Assembly: GCA_002400675.1 (NCBI GenBank) | Contig: NVQY01000061.1 | Coordinates: 1 to 10,341 of the forward strand | Length of the DNA: 10,341 nt | Source: Paracoccaceae bacterium | GTDB taxonomy: Bacteria > Pseudomonadota > Alphaproteobacteria > Rhodobacterales > Rhodobacteraceae | Direction of reading: 5' to 3' | Shown: positions 1 to 7,174 of the stretch, piece by piece | How the letters are laid out: the number at the start of each line of letters is the position of its first letter | How positions within the stretch are numbered: the first letter of the stretch is position 1 | Translations under genes and position numbers: made by a program | The notes under the pieces: model-generated | Database searches by the model: none | Told to the model about the DNA's origin: nothing | The model's input: the letters and a program-made list of their open reading frames with translations, nothing else

Positions 1-536
1 ACCGGCGGCACGTATTATATCGCCATCTCGGCGGGCGGCAGCGGCGACTGGCAATCGAAGACCGGCAACTACCGGATTGATCTCGACGACCTGGGTGTTG
101 TGACCAGCGACACGATTCCGAACGACACGAGCAGCACATCATCGATTTCGGTGGGGGGCTACAGAACCGGCACAATCGATCAGTACGACATGGACGGGAA
201 CAGTGTCGACAAGGATTATTACAAGGTTACTCTGACGGCTGGCCATCGCTACCAGTTCACGGCGGACGGGACATCGGGAAACCTGGATAAGGTTGCCATC
301 CGGGTTTACAACTCGTCTGGTTCCTCTGTGACCAGCATCGCCGATAGCGCCAACCCGACGCTTGACTACACGCCCAGCACCGGCGGCACGTATTATATCG
401 CCATCTCGGCGGGTGGCAGCGGCGACTGGCAATCGAAGACCGGCAACTACCGGATTGATCTCGATGACTTGGGGATTGTGACCAGCGACACGATTCCGAA
501 CGACACGAGCAGCACATCCTCGATTTCGGTGGGGGG
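1..536 (+). repeat. Direct DNA repeat in PPC section (378-bp period)
   Basis: Bases 1-158 recur at 379-536 with only a handful of mismatches, for example c36/t414 and changes around 87-97. The offset is 378 bp, equal to 126 codons, so frame is kept. The copies cover the end of one PPC-like repeat and the start of the next. The left copy runs off the window, so more copies may lie upstream. The middle of the third repeat (about 541-870) is much more diverged at DNA level although its protein fold pattern is the same. This suggests recent duplication or gene conversion of the first copies. Confidence 0.9.
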
Positions 537-3500
537 GACCGTGTTCGGTGAAATCCAGCAGGATGACGTAAGTGGTTACTATATTGACAAAGACTATTAC
601 AAGGTAGTTCTCACAGCCGGTCAAAGTTATACTTTCAGCGCCAATGCCAACCAGAGTACAACTGATACTCTGGATCAGGTGTTCATGCGGCTAAGGGATG
701 CCGATGGAAACTCCATTACATCCTCTGCATCGGCCGAGGGCGCTACGCCTAGCTTTACCTATGAAGCGGCGGGTAGTGGCTCGCAAACATATTATCTTGC
801 CATTAGCGCGGGAGGCGACGGCCTGTGGTGGGACAAGACTGGTGGCTTTTCTCTTGACCTTACCGCCAATGGTACGGTGACGGTGGCGAACCAAACCCCT
901 TATGCGCAAGGAAGCAGCAAAACTGTGGCTCCGGGAGAATCAGTCGCGTTGACCGACTTGTTCTCCTATGGCGATAGAGACGGGCTTTCCGATATTGTTA
1001 GCTTTGCCGTACAGGACCGTACATTCGATGGCGGGCATCTGACCTTTAATGGCATGGAAATGGCCGCAAATACCGTATTTGAAAGGCCTATAAGTGAGAT
1101 TAATAAATGGGCTTTTGTGGCTGGTGATACTGGCAGTGACACGATCGGTTTTAATGCTATAGATAGCCAAAACGCCTTCAATAACAGCGCTATTGCTACA
1201 GTGGCGGTACAGACGACAACGACCCCAGTATTGCAATCCGCCAGTGAGCTTTTTGCTGCTGCAGGGGGGAAGATGACGGCAATGGCGGAGTTCGCTATAG
1301 CGGCCTACATAAAGACAGAAGGCGATGTTGCCGATGGTTTATTAGCGGATGGCTGGAAAATCCCCACTACGATAAGCCCGCTGAATGAAGACGGATACTA
1401 TATAAACGGCAACGCATCCGCGTTTGTTTCAGAGTCAGGGGACGGAAATTCTCTTGTTATTGCCTTTACTGGAACAAATGAAGGGCTTGATTTTTTGGAT
1501 TACCCAGCATTAGCGCTCCATTATGAAAACTATAATTTGCTGTTTAATGAAATAAACTTCGATAACTACACAAATATCTATGTTTCAGGTCACAGCCTAG
1601 GCGGTGCAATGGCTCAAGCCTTCATGGTCGATCCACCAGATAAGCTGTCAAGCCTTTTAAATCCACCCAAAGTAGACGCTGTAGCCTTTGCCAACCCGGG
1701 TTATGGAAACTCTTTGTTTTCTCGCATGGATAACTTGGTAAATATTAGTATTAGAGGTGACGTCGTAGCAGAGCTAGGTGTGGACTCGGTAATTGCTGGC
1801 GACAGGTTTTGGGTAGATCCTACGGAGTATAGTAGTCCAAGCAGTCAAAACCCAACTGCCCGACATGAAAAGTATTTATATTATGCAGTCGCAAAATATA
1901 TCGACGGATCTAGTGAAAAAAATGTAATTGCAAATCAAATAGAAAATGGCTCTGACGACTTTAGAGAAGTGCCATTGTATTTGACTGGTACGTTAGAAAA
2001 TGGATTTCGAGCGATGACCCCATTCGGCGCAAATTTTACTCCACTGGAGGCATTTTTATTGGAGCCACCGTCTGCTGTTAGCTCGTTATCCGCGCTAAAA
2101 GTATTTGAAGGAATCGGTATTTACAGGGAAATACTTGCAACTTCAAACAGATTTATCGTTTATACTTCCGATACGGTGGCAACCACGTTGGAAATAATCG
2201 CAGATGCGACAGATGTTGCTGTATCGGCCGTTGTGGGAGGAACTAAATATCTAGTTAATAAATCTAGCAGCTTCGCTTCGCTATTACTTAAGGCAGGGGA
2301 CGCAGCATTCGAGGCTATTATCAAACCACTGGATGGCACGGATATTGAGCAAAATACTGTATATTTTGAGGGCGGTCTGAGTGACGATGTCCTAAGGGGG
2401 GGTGCTGCCGACCGCCACCTCGTAGCGGAAGGCGGGGCAGGAGATGATCTACTCACTGGCGGATTGATGGGCGACACCTTGAAGGGTGATGCTGGCAATG
2501 ACATCATTCGGGGAGGCGCGGGAGATGACAAAATATACGGCGGAATCGACTACGACACGCTGTATGGCGGCGACGGCAATGACCGTGTGTGGGGCGGTAA
2601 TGGCCGGGACAAGGCCTATCTCGGCAGGGGCGATGATGTGTTTTTCGACAATGCCCAGAACGGCAAGAATGGCTGGGATACGGTATATGGCGGTGACGGG
2701 AAGGACATCATCAAAGGTGGTGGTGGCAATGATAAGTTCTACGGCGAAGCTGGCAACGACGTTATTCGAGGCGGCATCGGGAATGACAAAATATACGGCG
2801 GAACTGACTACGACACGCTGTATGGCGGCGCTGGCAATGACCGTGTGTGGGGCGGCAATGGCCGCGACAAAGCGTATCTCGGCAAAGGCGATGACGTGTT
2901 CTTCGACAATGGCCAGAAGGGTAAGAATGGAGGAGACACGGTATATGGCGGTGATGGGAAGGACACCATTAATGGTGGCGGCGGCAATGACAAGTTCTAC
3001 GGCGAGGCTGGTGAAGATCTGATCCGGGGCGGCAGTGGAAATGACAAGATAAACGGCGGGACAAATTCCGATACACTCTACGGCGGTGACGGCAATGATC
3101 GACTGATTGGCGGCGCGGGCGACGACACACTAATTGGCGGTGCGGGCGACGACACACTAATTGGCGGTGCGGGCGAAGACACACTGATCGGCGGAAAAGG
3201 TTACGATACCGCATCTTACAAAGATGCCTCCTCGGGCGTCATTGTCTACCTGAATGGCTTGTCCGATAGAAATACTGGCGAAGCTGCTGGTGATAGTTAC
3301 GCTAGCATCGAAAACTTGGTGGGAAGTAGATTCGATGATGAGTTATGGGGGGTATGGGGCGGTGGTAGCCGCCTAGAAGGTGGAGACGGCGACGACAAAA
3401 TGTTCGGATTTGGTGGAGATAATACGTTCATTGGGGGGAAAGGCGCGGATTATGCCGGTGGTAGTAAGAATGGTATTGACACTTTGTCTTATGAAACGGC

Positions 3501-3996
3501 ACAGGAAAAAGTTCTGGTTGACTTGCAAAAGAGTTTTTTGAACACCGGGGATGCAAAAGGAGACTATTATTTCAGTATCGATATTTTGAAAGGAAGCGAT
3601 TTCAACGACACGCTCACAAGTAGTCGATCTGGAAATCGAATTGAGGGTGGAAACGGCTCGGACCAACTGTTTGGTAGGGAAGGAGTTGACACTCTGTTTG
3701 GCGGTAACGGCGACGACACGCTGAATGGCGGTGATGGCAATGATACGTTGAACGGTGGCTTCGGGCGAGACACCTTTGTTTTCGCAACTGGAGGCGGGCG
3801 TGACGTGATCGAGGATTTCAACCGTGGCAACGACTCGATTCAGCTTGAAGGGTTTGGCATGAACCGGGCCCAGGCACTGAATGCGGCGGCGCAGGGCGGT
3901 GCTGACGTTGTGATTGATCTTGGTGGAGGTGATATCATTACACTGCTGAACACAGACCTCGCGTCGCTGACACGCAGCGATTTTGATATTATCTGA
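1..3996 (+). CDS. RTX exoprotein with PPC-like repeats and class 3 lipase domain (5' partial)
   Basis: Predicted secreted calcium-binding lipase or adhesin, exported by a type I (ABC-MFP-TolC) system. The frame is open from base 1, and the residues before the GTG at 100 (TGGTYYIAISAGG...) are an exact continuation of the repeat pattern. The gene therefore starts upstream and GTG 100 is not its start. In window residue numbers (1,331 visible) the order is: PPC-like repeats to about 290, each with a DKDYYKV...LTAG core; an Ig/cadherin-like stretch at about 295-405; a lipase class 3 domain at about 440-640; a linker to about 785; RTX nonapeptides (GGxGxDxux) at about 787-1257; and a C-terminal cap (DVIEDFNRGNDSIQL...SDFDII) typical of type I secretion signals. 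The likely catalytic residues are Ser532 in GHSLGG, Asp587 in RGDVV and His622 in ARHEK. Ser is clear; Asp and His are inferred from order and spacing. Two modules of the type SYxxA...VxVxL...GD...SIxxLxGSxFxD interrupt the RTX array. The natural substrate cannot be told from the sequence. No secretion genes are in the window. Confidence 0.93.
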   Translation, partial: TGGTYYIAISAGGSGDWQSKTGNYRIDLDDLGVVTSDTIPNDTSSTSSISVGGYRTGTIDQYDMDGNSVDKDYYKVTLTAGHRYQFTADGTSGNLDKVAIRVYNSSGSSVTSIADSANPTLDYTPSTGGTYYIAISAGGSGDWQSKTGNYRIDLDDLGIVTSDTIPNDTSSTSSISVGGTVFGEIQQDDVSGYYIDKDYYKVVLTAGQSYTFSANANQSTTDTLDQVFMRLRDADGNSITSSASAEGATPSFTYEAAGSGSQTYYLAISAGGDGLWWDKTGGFSLDLTANGTVTVANQTPYAQGSSKTVAPGESVALTDLFSYGDRDGLSDIVSFAVQDRTFDGGHLTFNGMEMAANTVFERPISEINKWAFVAGDTGSDTIGFNAIDSQNAFNNSAIATVAVQTTTTPVLQSASELFAAAGGKMTAMAEFAIAAYIKTEGDVADGLLADGWKIPTTISPLNEDGYYINGNASAFVSESGDGNSLVIAFTGTNEGLDFLDYPALALHYENYNLLFNEINFDNYTNIYVSGHSLGGAMAQAFMVDPPDKLSSLLNPPKVDAVAFANPGYGNSLFSRMDNLVNISIRGDVVAELGVDSVIAGDRFWVDPTEYSSPSSQNPTARHEKYLYYAVAKYIDGSSEKNVIANQIENGSDDFREVPLYLTGTLENGFRAMTPFGANFTPLEAFLLEPPSAVSSLSALKVFEGIGIYREILATSNRFIVYTSDTVATTLEIIADATDVAVSAVVGGTKYLVNKSSSFASLLLKAGDAAFEAIIKPLDGTDIEQNTVYFEGGLSDDVLRGGAADRHLVAEGGAGDDLLTGGLMGDTLKGDAGNDIIRGGAGDDKIYGGIDYDTLYGGDGNDRVWGGNGRDKAYLGRGDDVFFDNAQNGKNGWDTVYGGDGKDIIKGGGGNDKFYGEAGNDVIRGGIGNDKIYGGTDYDTLYGGAGNDRVWGGNGRDKAYLGKGDDVFFDNGQKGKNGGDTVYGGDGKDTINGGGGNDKFYGEAGEDLIRGGSGNDKINGGTNSDTLYGGDGNDRLIGGAGDDTLIGGAGDDTLIGGAGEDTLIGGKGYDTASYKDASSGVIVYLNGLSDRNTGEAAGDSYASIENLVGSRFDDELWGVWGGGSRLEGGDGDDKMFGFGGDNTFIGGKGADYAGGSKNGIDTLSYETAQEKVLVDLQKSFLNTGDAKGDYYFSIDILKGSDFNDTLTSSRSGNRIEGGNGSDQLFGREGVDTLFGGNGDDTLNGGDGNDTLNGGFGRDTFVFATGGGRDVIEDFNRGNDSIQLEGFGMNRAQALNAAAQGGADVVIDLGGGDIITLLNTDLASLTRSDFDII
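2491..3066 (+). repeat. 258-bp tandem repeat inside the RTX array
   Basis: Two long units (2491-2748 and 2749-3006) are closely similar at DNA level, each 86 codons. Each carries the same order of motifs: KIYGG, YDTLYGG, NDRVWGGNGRDKAYLG, GDDVFFDN, KNG, DTVYGGDGKD, GGGNDKFYGEAG. A third, partial copy starts at 3007 and decays after about 60 bp. The unit is far longer than the usual 27-bp RTX period, so it arose by copying a whole block of nonapeptides. In the DDVFFDN...KNG part the nonapeptide pattern is broken by a short insert that is kept in both copies. Confidence 0.9.
3106..3186 (+). repeat. Three 27-bp RTX repeat units in tandem
   Basis: Units start at 3106, 3133 and 3160. Each encodes IGGAGDDTL or IGGAGEDTL, the canonical nine-residue calcium-binding RTX motif. 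The first two units differ at one base; the third also differs at few positions. Such low divergence points to recent slippage or duplication. Confidence 0.9.
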
Positions 3997-4329
3997 CGGG
4001 GCCGATGGCAAAATGTTTATGATTGCACGATCTTTCGCCTGTCAGTTCACCTCAACGCCACCTCAACCCTCGAACGCCGCTTTCGCGCGGTGGGGGCCGT
4101 CGAATGTCGCCCAATGACGGTGAACGCCAGAATCAATACCACGCGATTTCAAATGTTTAATGTACAATTCCTTGAACTTTCGTAAGGGGCGAATTCGAGC
4201 TTTTTAGCGGGACTGTTAGCGGAATCTTCGCGGGAGCGGGCGGGGCTGTTTTGGCCGGACCCAGGGGCGCTATTGTTGCTGGGTGAGCGATGCTTTAGTC
4301 CCACTGACCTGCCGCATCTCGCCATGTGC
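3997..4329. other. Gene-free spacer between the exoprotein gene and the repressor
   Basis: No convincing coding region, tRNA or strong terminator is visible in these 333 bp. Small structures seen: a 9-bp direct repeat CACCTCAAC at 4048-4056 and 4059-4067; TTAGCGG at 4204-4210 and 4216-4222; AAATGTTTA at 4011-4019 and 4151-4159; and a weak hairpin CCGC/GCGG near 4077-4091 without a T tract. Gene content changes here from a chromosomal-type exoprotein to phage-type genes, so an attachment site or element end could lie in it. No core site can be named without the other end of the element. Confidence 0.4.
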
Positions 4330-4998
4330 TTACAGCTCCCGCGCAAACCAGCGGATCCGGCCGATGATGTTGACTTCACCCGCAGTCCGCTCGTAGGGGC
4401 TATACAAACCGTTGTCCGAGATAATACGCACCGCTGGCGGCTCGCTGTTCGGGACATGCTCAAGCCGCTTGGCCACCAACCCAATACCGTCGTGAAGAAC
4501 AAAGATGCCCGGCGGCACCGGTGATTTCTGGTTCATATCGACCAGAACCGTATCGCCGTCCTCCAGCGTCGGGCGCATGCTGTCGCCTTCGACATGCAGG
4601 ACACGCAGGGCCGACGGGGCGGCTTTCAGGCGGTCCTTTATCCAAGAGCGGCGAAAGTGGAAATTGCGGCCCGGTTTGGCATCCTCGTCAAGCATGGCCC
4701 CGCCGCCCATCGATGGGCGGGCATTTGCATAGGCAATGCCGACGAATTCATCGTCGGGCATGTCACCAAAAGGCGAGGCCCCCTGAACATCCCCGACGCC
4801 GTGCTGGAGCCATTCCCAATCGACCTTCAGGACTTCCGCGACCTTTTGCAGTCCGTCCAGGCTCGGATGCAGAGAACGGCCGCGAATGATGTCATAGATG
4901 AACGAGCGGTTCACCCCGGCCAGGGCAGCCACATTTGCCGCATTCATGCCCAGTTGCCGGATGCGGGCCCGGAGGCGGTCCTGCAAGGTGGTTGCCAT
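4330..4998 (-). CDS. S24-family phage repressor (CI/LexA-like)
   Basis: DNA-binding master repressor of a prophage-like element, 222 aa. The N-terminal XRE-type helix-turn-helix (about residues 12-65: MNAANVAALAGVNRSFIYDI..., then LQKVAEVLKVDWEWL) binds operators. The C-terminal S24 peptidase-like domain has the Ser nucleophile in EGDSMRPTL and the general-base Lys in GLVAKRL, as in LexA and lambda CI. The chosen start is ATG at 4998-4996 (MATTLQDRL), preceded on the - strand by a CTGGGGAC ribosome site; the longer frame from 5082 would run through the promoter. The linker where CI/LexA proteins usually carry the Ala-Gly cleavage pair reads ARPSMGGGAML, with no Ala-Gly. RecA-stimulated self-cleavage is therefore doubtful. 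It is transcribed divergently from the gene at 5098, with a palindromic candidate operator between, so autoregulation is likely. Confidence 0.93.
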   Translation of the reverse strand: MATTLQDRLRARIRQLGMNAANVAALAGVNRSFIYDIIRGRSLHPSLDGLQKVAEVLKVDWEWLQHGVGDVQGASPFGDMPDDEFVGIAYANARPSMGGGAMLDEDAKPGRNFHFRRSWIKDRLKAAPSALRVLHVEGDSMRPTLEDGDTVLVDMNQKSPVPPGIFVLHDGIGLVAKRLEHVPNSEPPAVRIISDNGLYSPYERTAGEVNIIGRIRWFAREL

Positions 4999-5013
4999 GA
5001 TTGTCCCCAGATT

Positions 5014-5036
5014 TATTTCGATCTGTGGATGAAATA
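5014..5036. promoter_or_regulatory. Candidate repressor operator (palindrome)
   Basis: An inverted repeat TATTTC-N11-GAAATA lies in the gap between the repressor and the divergent gene. A second, overlapping inverted repeat is CAGAT (5008-5012) with ATCTG (5021-5025). The site covers the predicted -10 boxes of both divergent promoters, which is where a CI-type repressor would act. The assignment is by position and symmetry only. Confidence 0.55.
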
Positions 5037-5057
5037 GGATTGCGCGAGCAAGGTCAA
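5029..5057 (-). promoter_or_regulatory. Putative repressor promoter
   Basis: On the - strand, a -35-like TTGACC (5057-5052) is followed after 17 bp by a -10-like TTTCAT (5034-5029). Transcription would start near 5022, about 25 bases before the repressor ATG. The -10 overlaps the palindrome at 5014-5036, which suits autoregulation. The -10 is a weak match. Confidence 0.45.
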
Positions 5058-5097
5058 GCAAATAGGAATGAAAGGAGAACAAACGGGCGGGGTTGGC

Positions 5098-5793
5098 ATG
5101 AGTCGTATCATCAAAAAGTATTTCACACTAGATGAAATGACTGCCGCCTGGGACTTGTCTGAGCCGGACCTGCGCTATGTGGTGGAAAACGGCCAGTTGA
5201 CGCTGTCCGCCCGGATTGTCGGCCTGCGCATGGAGGTCGGTGGGTTTGAGGAAACCCCTGAGGGGGAACGGTTCTACATCCCTTACCAGAACTGCCTGAT
5301 GGATGGCCTTGTCGATTTGTGCCGCCGGGACACCTACGCGCTGTTTCGCGACGGTTCGGTCTCACCGCGCCGGTTTTGCCTGCCCGATGACGAATACGCC
5401 GAACTGATACGGGATGGCGAAACTGTATGCCTGCGGCGCGGTGACCTTCTGGTACGCCAGGACGAGCGCCGACGTTTCGAAGCGAGCGTTCTGCAGACGA
5501 CAAGAGAGGGTCAGGTAAAACACATTGATTTCCGATGCTTCGAGTTTGATGGCGTGTTGTTTGACTTCACCGAGATGCAGTCCCGAGCGCTGAAATTCCT
5601 GTTTGAGTGTGCCCGCGACGGGGTTCCGGAGCAGAAGTTCAGGGACATACTGGACGCGGCCTCATCCTCCTCATCCCAATTGGGCCATTTGTTCTCCAGC
5701 CGCCCGCTATGGACGCGGATCGTCAAGAAATCACCCGGCCATCGTGGCTGGTATCTCATGGATTCAAGGCTGGTCGTTGCCCTCTTGAGCTGA
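5098..5793 (+). CDS. Phage-type protein of unknown function, possibly DNA-binding
   Basis: I do not recognise a named family with confidence. The product is 231 aa from ATG 5098 (MSRIIKKYFTLDEM). An in-frame ATG at 5068 would add 10 residues, but its ribosome site is poor, while 5098 has a G-rich stretch (GGGCGGGG) just upstream. The N-terminal part (FTLDEMTAAWDLSEPDLRYVVENGQL) reads like a MerR/excisionase-type helix-turn-helix, with a charged middle region. The C-terminal part (about 165-230, FTEMQSRALKFLFECARDG...ILDAASSSSSQLGHLFSSRPLW...GWYLMD) reads like a winged-helix domain. No signal peptide or membrane segment is seen. It sits opposite the repressor and ends at its own terminator, the position of a cro-like or antirepressor gene in many temperate phages. 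That role is inference only. Confidence 0.85.
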   Translation: MSRIIKKYFTLDEMTAAWDLSEPDLRYVVENGQLTLSARIVGLRMEVGGFEETPEGERFYIPYQNCLMDGLVDLCRRDTYALFRDGSVSPRRFCLPDDEYAELIRDGETVCLRRGDLLVRQDERRRFEASVLQTTREGQVKHIDFRCFEFDGVLFDFTEMQSRALKFLFECARDGVPEQKFRDILDAASSSSSQLGHLFSSRPLWTRIVKKSPGHRGWYLMDSRLVVALLS

Positions 5794-5829
5794 GGCCCCC
5801 CTCTTACCTTCGTTATCGTGCTTCGTTCA

Positions 5830-5852
5830 CCCGCCTTGATGGCGGGTTTTTT
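5830..5852 (+). terminator. Rho-independent terminator
   Basis: A perfect 6-bp stem CCCGCC/GGCGGG with a five-base loop TTGAT is followed at once by six T. It lies 37 bases after the stop at 5793 and separates this gene from the operon that starts at 6079. Confidence 0.88.
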
Positions 5853-5877
5853 GATTCGCGTTTTTGCACCCTGATTC

Positions 5878-6031
5878 GGTCGGCTCGCGCTTCGGTAGGG
5901 AGGTGTTTGGTCGGCGTTTGGTAGGTGAATGGTCGGTGAAGGTAGGTGCCACCGACCGGGCCCAAATAACGCCACGAAATCAGCGCCCTATTTTTCTTTG
6001 GCCACCGACCAGACGCGGGACGACACCTACC
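5878..6031. repeat. Phased array of GGTMGGTG half-sites (operator or iteron cluster)
   Basis: Octamers close to GGTMGGTG (M = A or C) start at 5898, 5909, 5920, 5931 and 5941, with steps of 11, 11, 11 and 10 bp. A further weaker copy is at 5878. Inverted copies CACCKACC start at 5950, 6003 and 6024. The pair at 5941 and 5950 forms a 17-bp near-palindrome with a single central base. All steps are close to whole helical turns, so a protein bound at each site would face the same side of the DNA. The array lies between a terminator and the first gene of the recombination operon. It could be an operator cluster or iterons of a replication origin. Confidence 0.75.
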
Positions 6032-6078
6032 TTGAGGCAGCGCAATCTGATTCTAGTCCAACAAAACTGGAGGCAGCG

Positions 6079-6294
6079 ATGCTCGTCAAACATCTCAACC
6101 AAATCGACCTGTCGCGGCGCTGGAAGGTGAGCCCGCGCACACTGGAGCGCTGGCGCTGGGTTGGTGAAGGCCCGGCCTACCTCAAGGTCGGCGGGCGTGT
6201 GCTTTATCGGCTGGAAGACATCGAGGCGCACGAACAGGCCCGGTTGCGCAGGAGCACGGCGAACGTTGGGCACAAGTTGGCAATGGTCCGATGA
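6079..6294 (+). CDS. AlpA/excisionase-like helix-turn-helix protein
   Basis: Small DNA-binding protein of 71 aa. The HTH_17/MerR-type core covers about residues 9-55 (IDLSRRWKVSPRTLERWRWVGEGPAYLKVGGRVLYRLEDIEAHE), the standard layout of excisionases and AlpA-type regulators: helix-turn-helix, then a beta wing, then a helix starting at the YRLEDIEAH motif. The start at 6079 has GGAGG at 6069-6073. The frame is open farther upstream to 5929, but that part runs through the GGTMGGTG array and is not protein-like. It is the first gene of the operon and its stop overlaps the next start (ATGA, 6291-6294). It may regulate the operon or bind the array upstream, or act as a recombination directionality factor. 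No integrase is in the window to support the last idea. Confidence 0.88.
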   Translation: MLVKHLNQIDLSRRWKVSPRTLERWRWVGEGPAYLKVGGRVLYRLEDIEAHEQARLRRSTANVGHKLAMVR

Positions 6295-6638
6295 ACCGCC
6301 CGAGCCCCCTTCGACGGGTTGTGCAAATGGTCCCTCGTCCAGACGAGATCAGATTCTGTGCCTGGGTAGCGCAAGCGGAGCCCGGTGACCGGCTTGAATA
6401 CCATCGCGGATTTCTGGTGCTGGATACCTTCGCCCAGTTTTCCGGACTTACCAACAAAGAACAGGCGGAACTTGGCAAACTCGCCAGCCGGGCCTTCTGC
6501 GCCGCCGAACAGGGCCTCGTGCATCTGGTGCAGGAACGCATCGGCACGGATCAGTTTGCCTACATTGCCATCGCCCGCCCCAAACCGAAACGCGCCGCCG
6601 CCTCGCTGTCCGCGCTGTTGCTGAGTGAGGCCGCCTGA
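6291..6638 (+). CDS. Conserved-type phage hypothetical protein
   Basis: Product of 115 aa, not recognised as a named family. Visible pattern: EIRFCAWVAQAEPGDRLEYHRGFLVLD, then a helical stretch (NKEQAELGKLASRAFCAAEQGLVHLVQERIG) and FAYIAIARPKP. This compact alpha/beta pattern looks like proteins I recall from the early regions of alphaproteobacterial prophages; no function is known to me. Translation is coupled to the preceding gene by ATGA and to the following region by TGATG at 6636-6640. It is soluble, with no signal peptide or membrane segment. Confidence 0.85.
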   Translation: MNRPSPLRRVVQMVPRPDEIRFCAWVAQAEPGDRLEYHRGFLVLDTFAQFSGLTNKEQAELGKLASRAFCAAEQGLVHLVQERIGTDQFAYIAIARPKPKRAAASLSALLLSEAA

Positions 6639-6682
6639 TGACCCCGTTTCAATCCCTTTTCACCACCCAAGGAGACCATTTC

Positions 6683-7168
6683 ATGCCCTATCCCGACAAC
6701 ACCCCGAGCATGGACGAGATGCTCAACCTGCCAATTGGCGAGTTGGCGCAGATGCCGGTTGAGCTTTTGTCCAACCTCCAAGGCGAGTTGGCCCATGCCA
6801 GCAAGCAACTGAAGGCCGCAACGGCGCGTTTCAACGCGGCGCTCGATATGCGTTATGCCACCCGCGCCACCGAGGCGCGCCGCGCCTGCGGCAAGGACAC
6901 CGGCACCGTTCGCCTTGGCGACGGTGATTTCACGGTGGTGGCCGATCTGCCGAAACGCGTGAGCTGGGACCAGGAACGGCTCACCCGGATCGCCGCCAAC
7001 ATCGCCGAGGCGGGCGATGACCCGGCCGAGTTCATCGAGAGCACGCTGAAGGTGCCGGAGCGCAAGTATACGGCGCTGCCGGCCTCCTGGCGCAAGGGGT
7101 TTGAGGCCGCGCGCAAGGTGGGCAGCGGCAAACCGACCTTCCGTCTCGAGGCGGCAGAGCAATCCTGA
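6683..7168 (+). CDS. Phage early-region protein of unknown function
   Basis: Product of 161 aa from ATG 6683, which has a strong AAGGAG ribosome site at 6669-6674. The earlier in-frame ATG at 6638 overlaps the previous stop and would put that ribosome site inside the gene, so it is less likely. Residues about 10-60 are helical and coiled-coil-like (MLNLPIGELAQMPVELLSNLQGEL...). A short beta section follows (GTVRLGDGDFTVVADLPKRVSWDQERL), then a C-terminal motif VPERKYTALPASWRKGFEAARKV..GKPTFRLE. Proteins with this tail are, as I recall, common beside phage recombination genes, with no proven function. It lies just upstream of the Sak4-like ATPase gene and is probably co-transcribed. Confidence 0.85.
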   Translation: MPYPDNTPSMDEMLNLPIGELAQMPVELLSNLQGELAHASKQLKAATARFNAALDMRYATRATEARRACGKDTGTVRLGDGDFTVVADLPKRVSWDQERLTRIAANIAEAGDDPAEFIESTLKVPERKYTALPASWRKGFEAARKVGSGKPTFRLEAAEQS

Positions 7169-7174
7169 ATTCGG

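Larger units (their letters stand above)
5012..5068 (+). promoter_or_regulatory. Putative promoter(s) for the divergent + strand gene
   Basis: Two candidates are visible. One is TAGGAT (5035-5040) with a poor -35 TTTATT (5012-5017) at 17 bp. The other is TAGGAA (5063-5068) with TTGCGC (5040-5045), also at 17 bp. The octamer AAATAGGA occurs at 5032-5039 and 5060-5067, so both -10 boxes sit in the same repeated sequence. The first overlaps the candidate operator. Confidence 0.35.

Noticed and set aside
100..102. GTG as start of the RTX gene
   Set aside because: The frame is open to base 1 and upstream codons encode the same PPC repeat, so this is an internal Val codon.
3106..3186. CRISPR-like or minisatellite array
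   Set aside because: The 27-bp repeats are in frame and encode canonical RTX nonapeptides.
3373..4011. - strand open frame opposite the RTX C-terminus
   Set aside because: It is a mirror of the RTX repeats; no ribosome site or family pattern.
4011..4159. AAATGTTTA direct repeat (4011 and 4151) as an attachment-site duplication
   Set aside because: Nine AT-rich bases 140 bp apart are too short and too close to define an inserted element.
4999..5082. 28-residue extension of the repressor
   Set aside because: It covers the promoter and operator region; ATG 4998 has its own ribosome site and fits the family N-terminus.
5929..6078. N-terminal extension of the 71-aa HTH protein
   Set aside because: It translates the half-site array into non-protein-like sequence; ATG 6079 has a good ribosome site.
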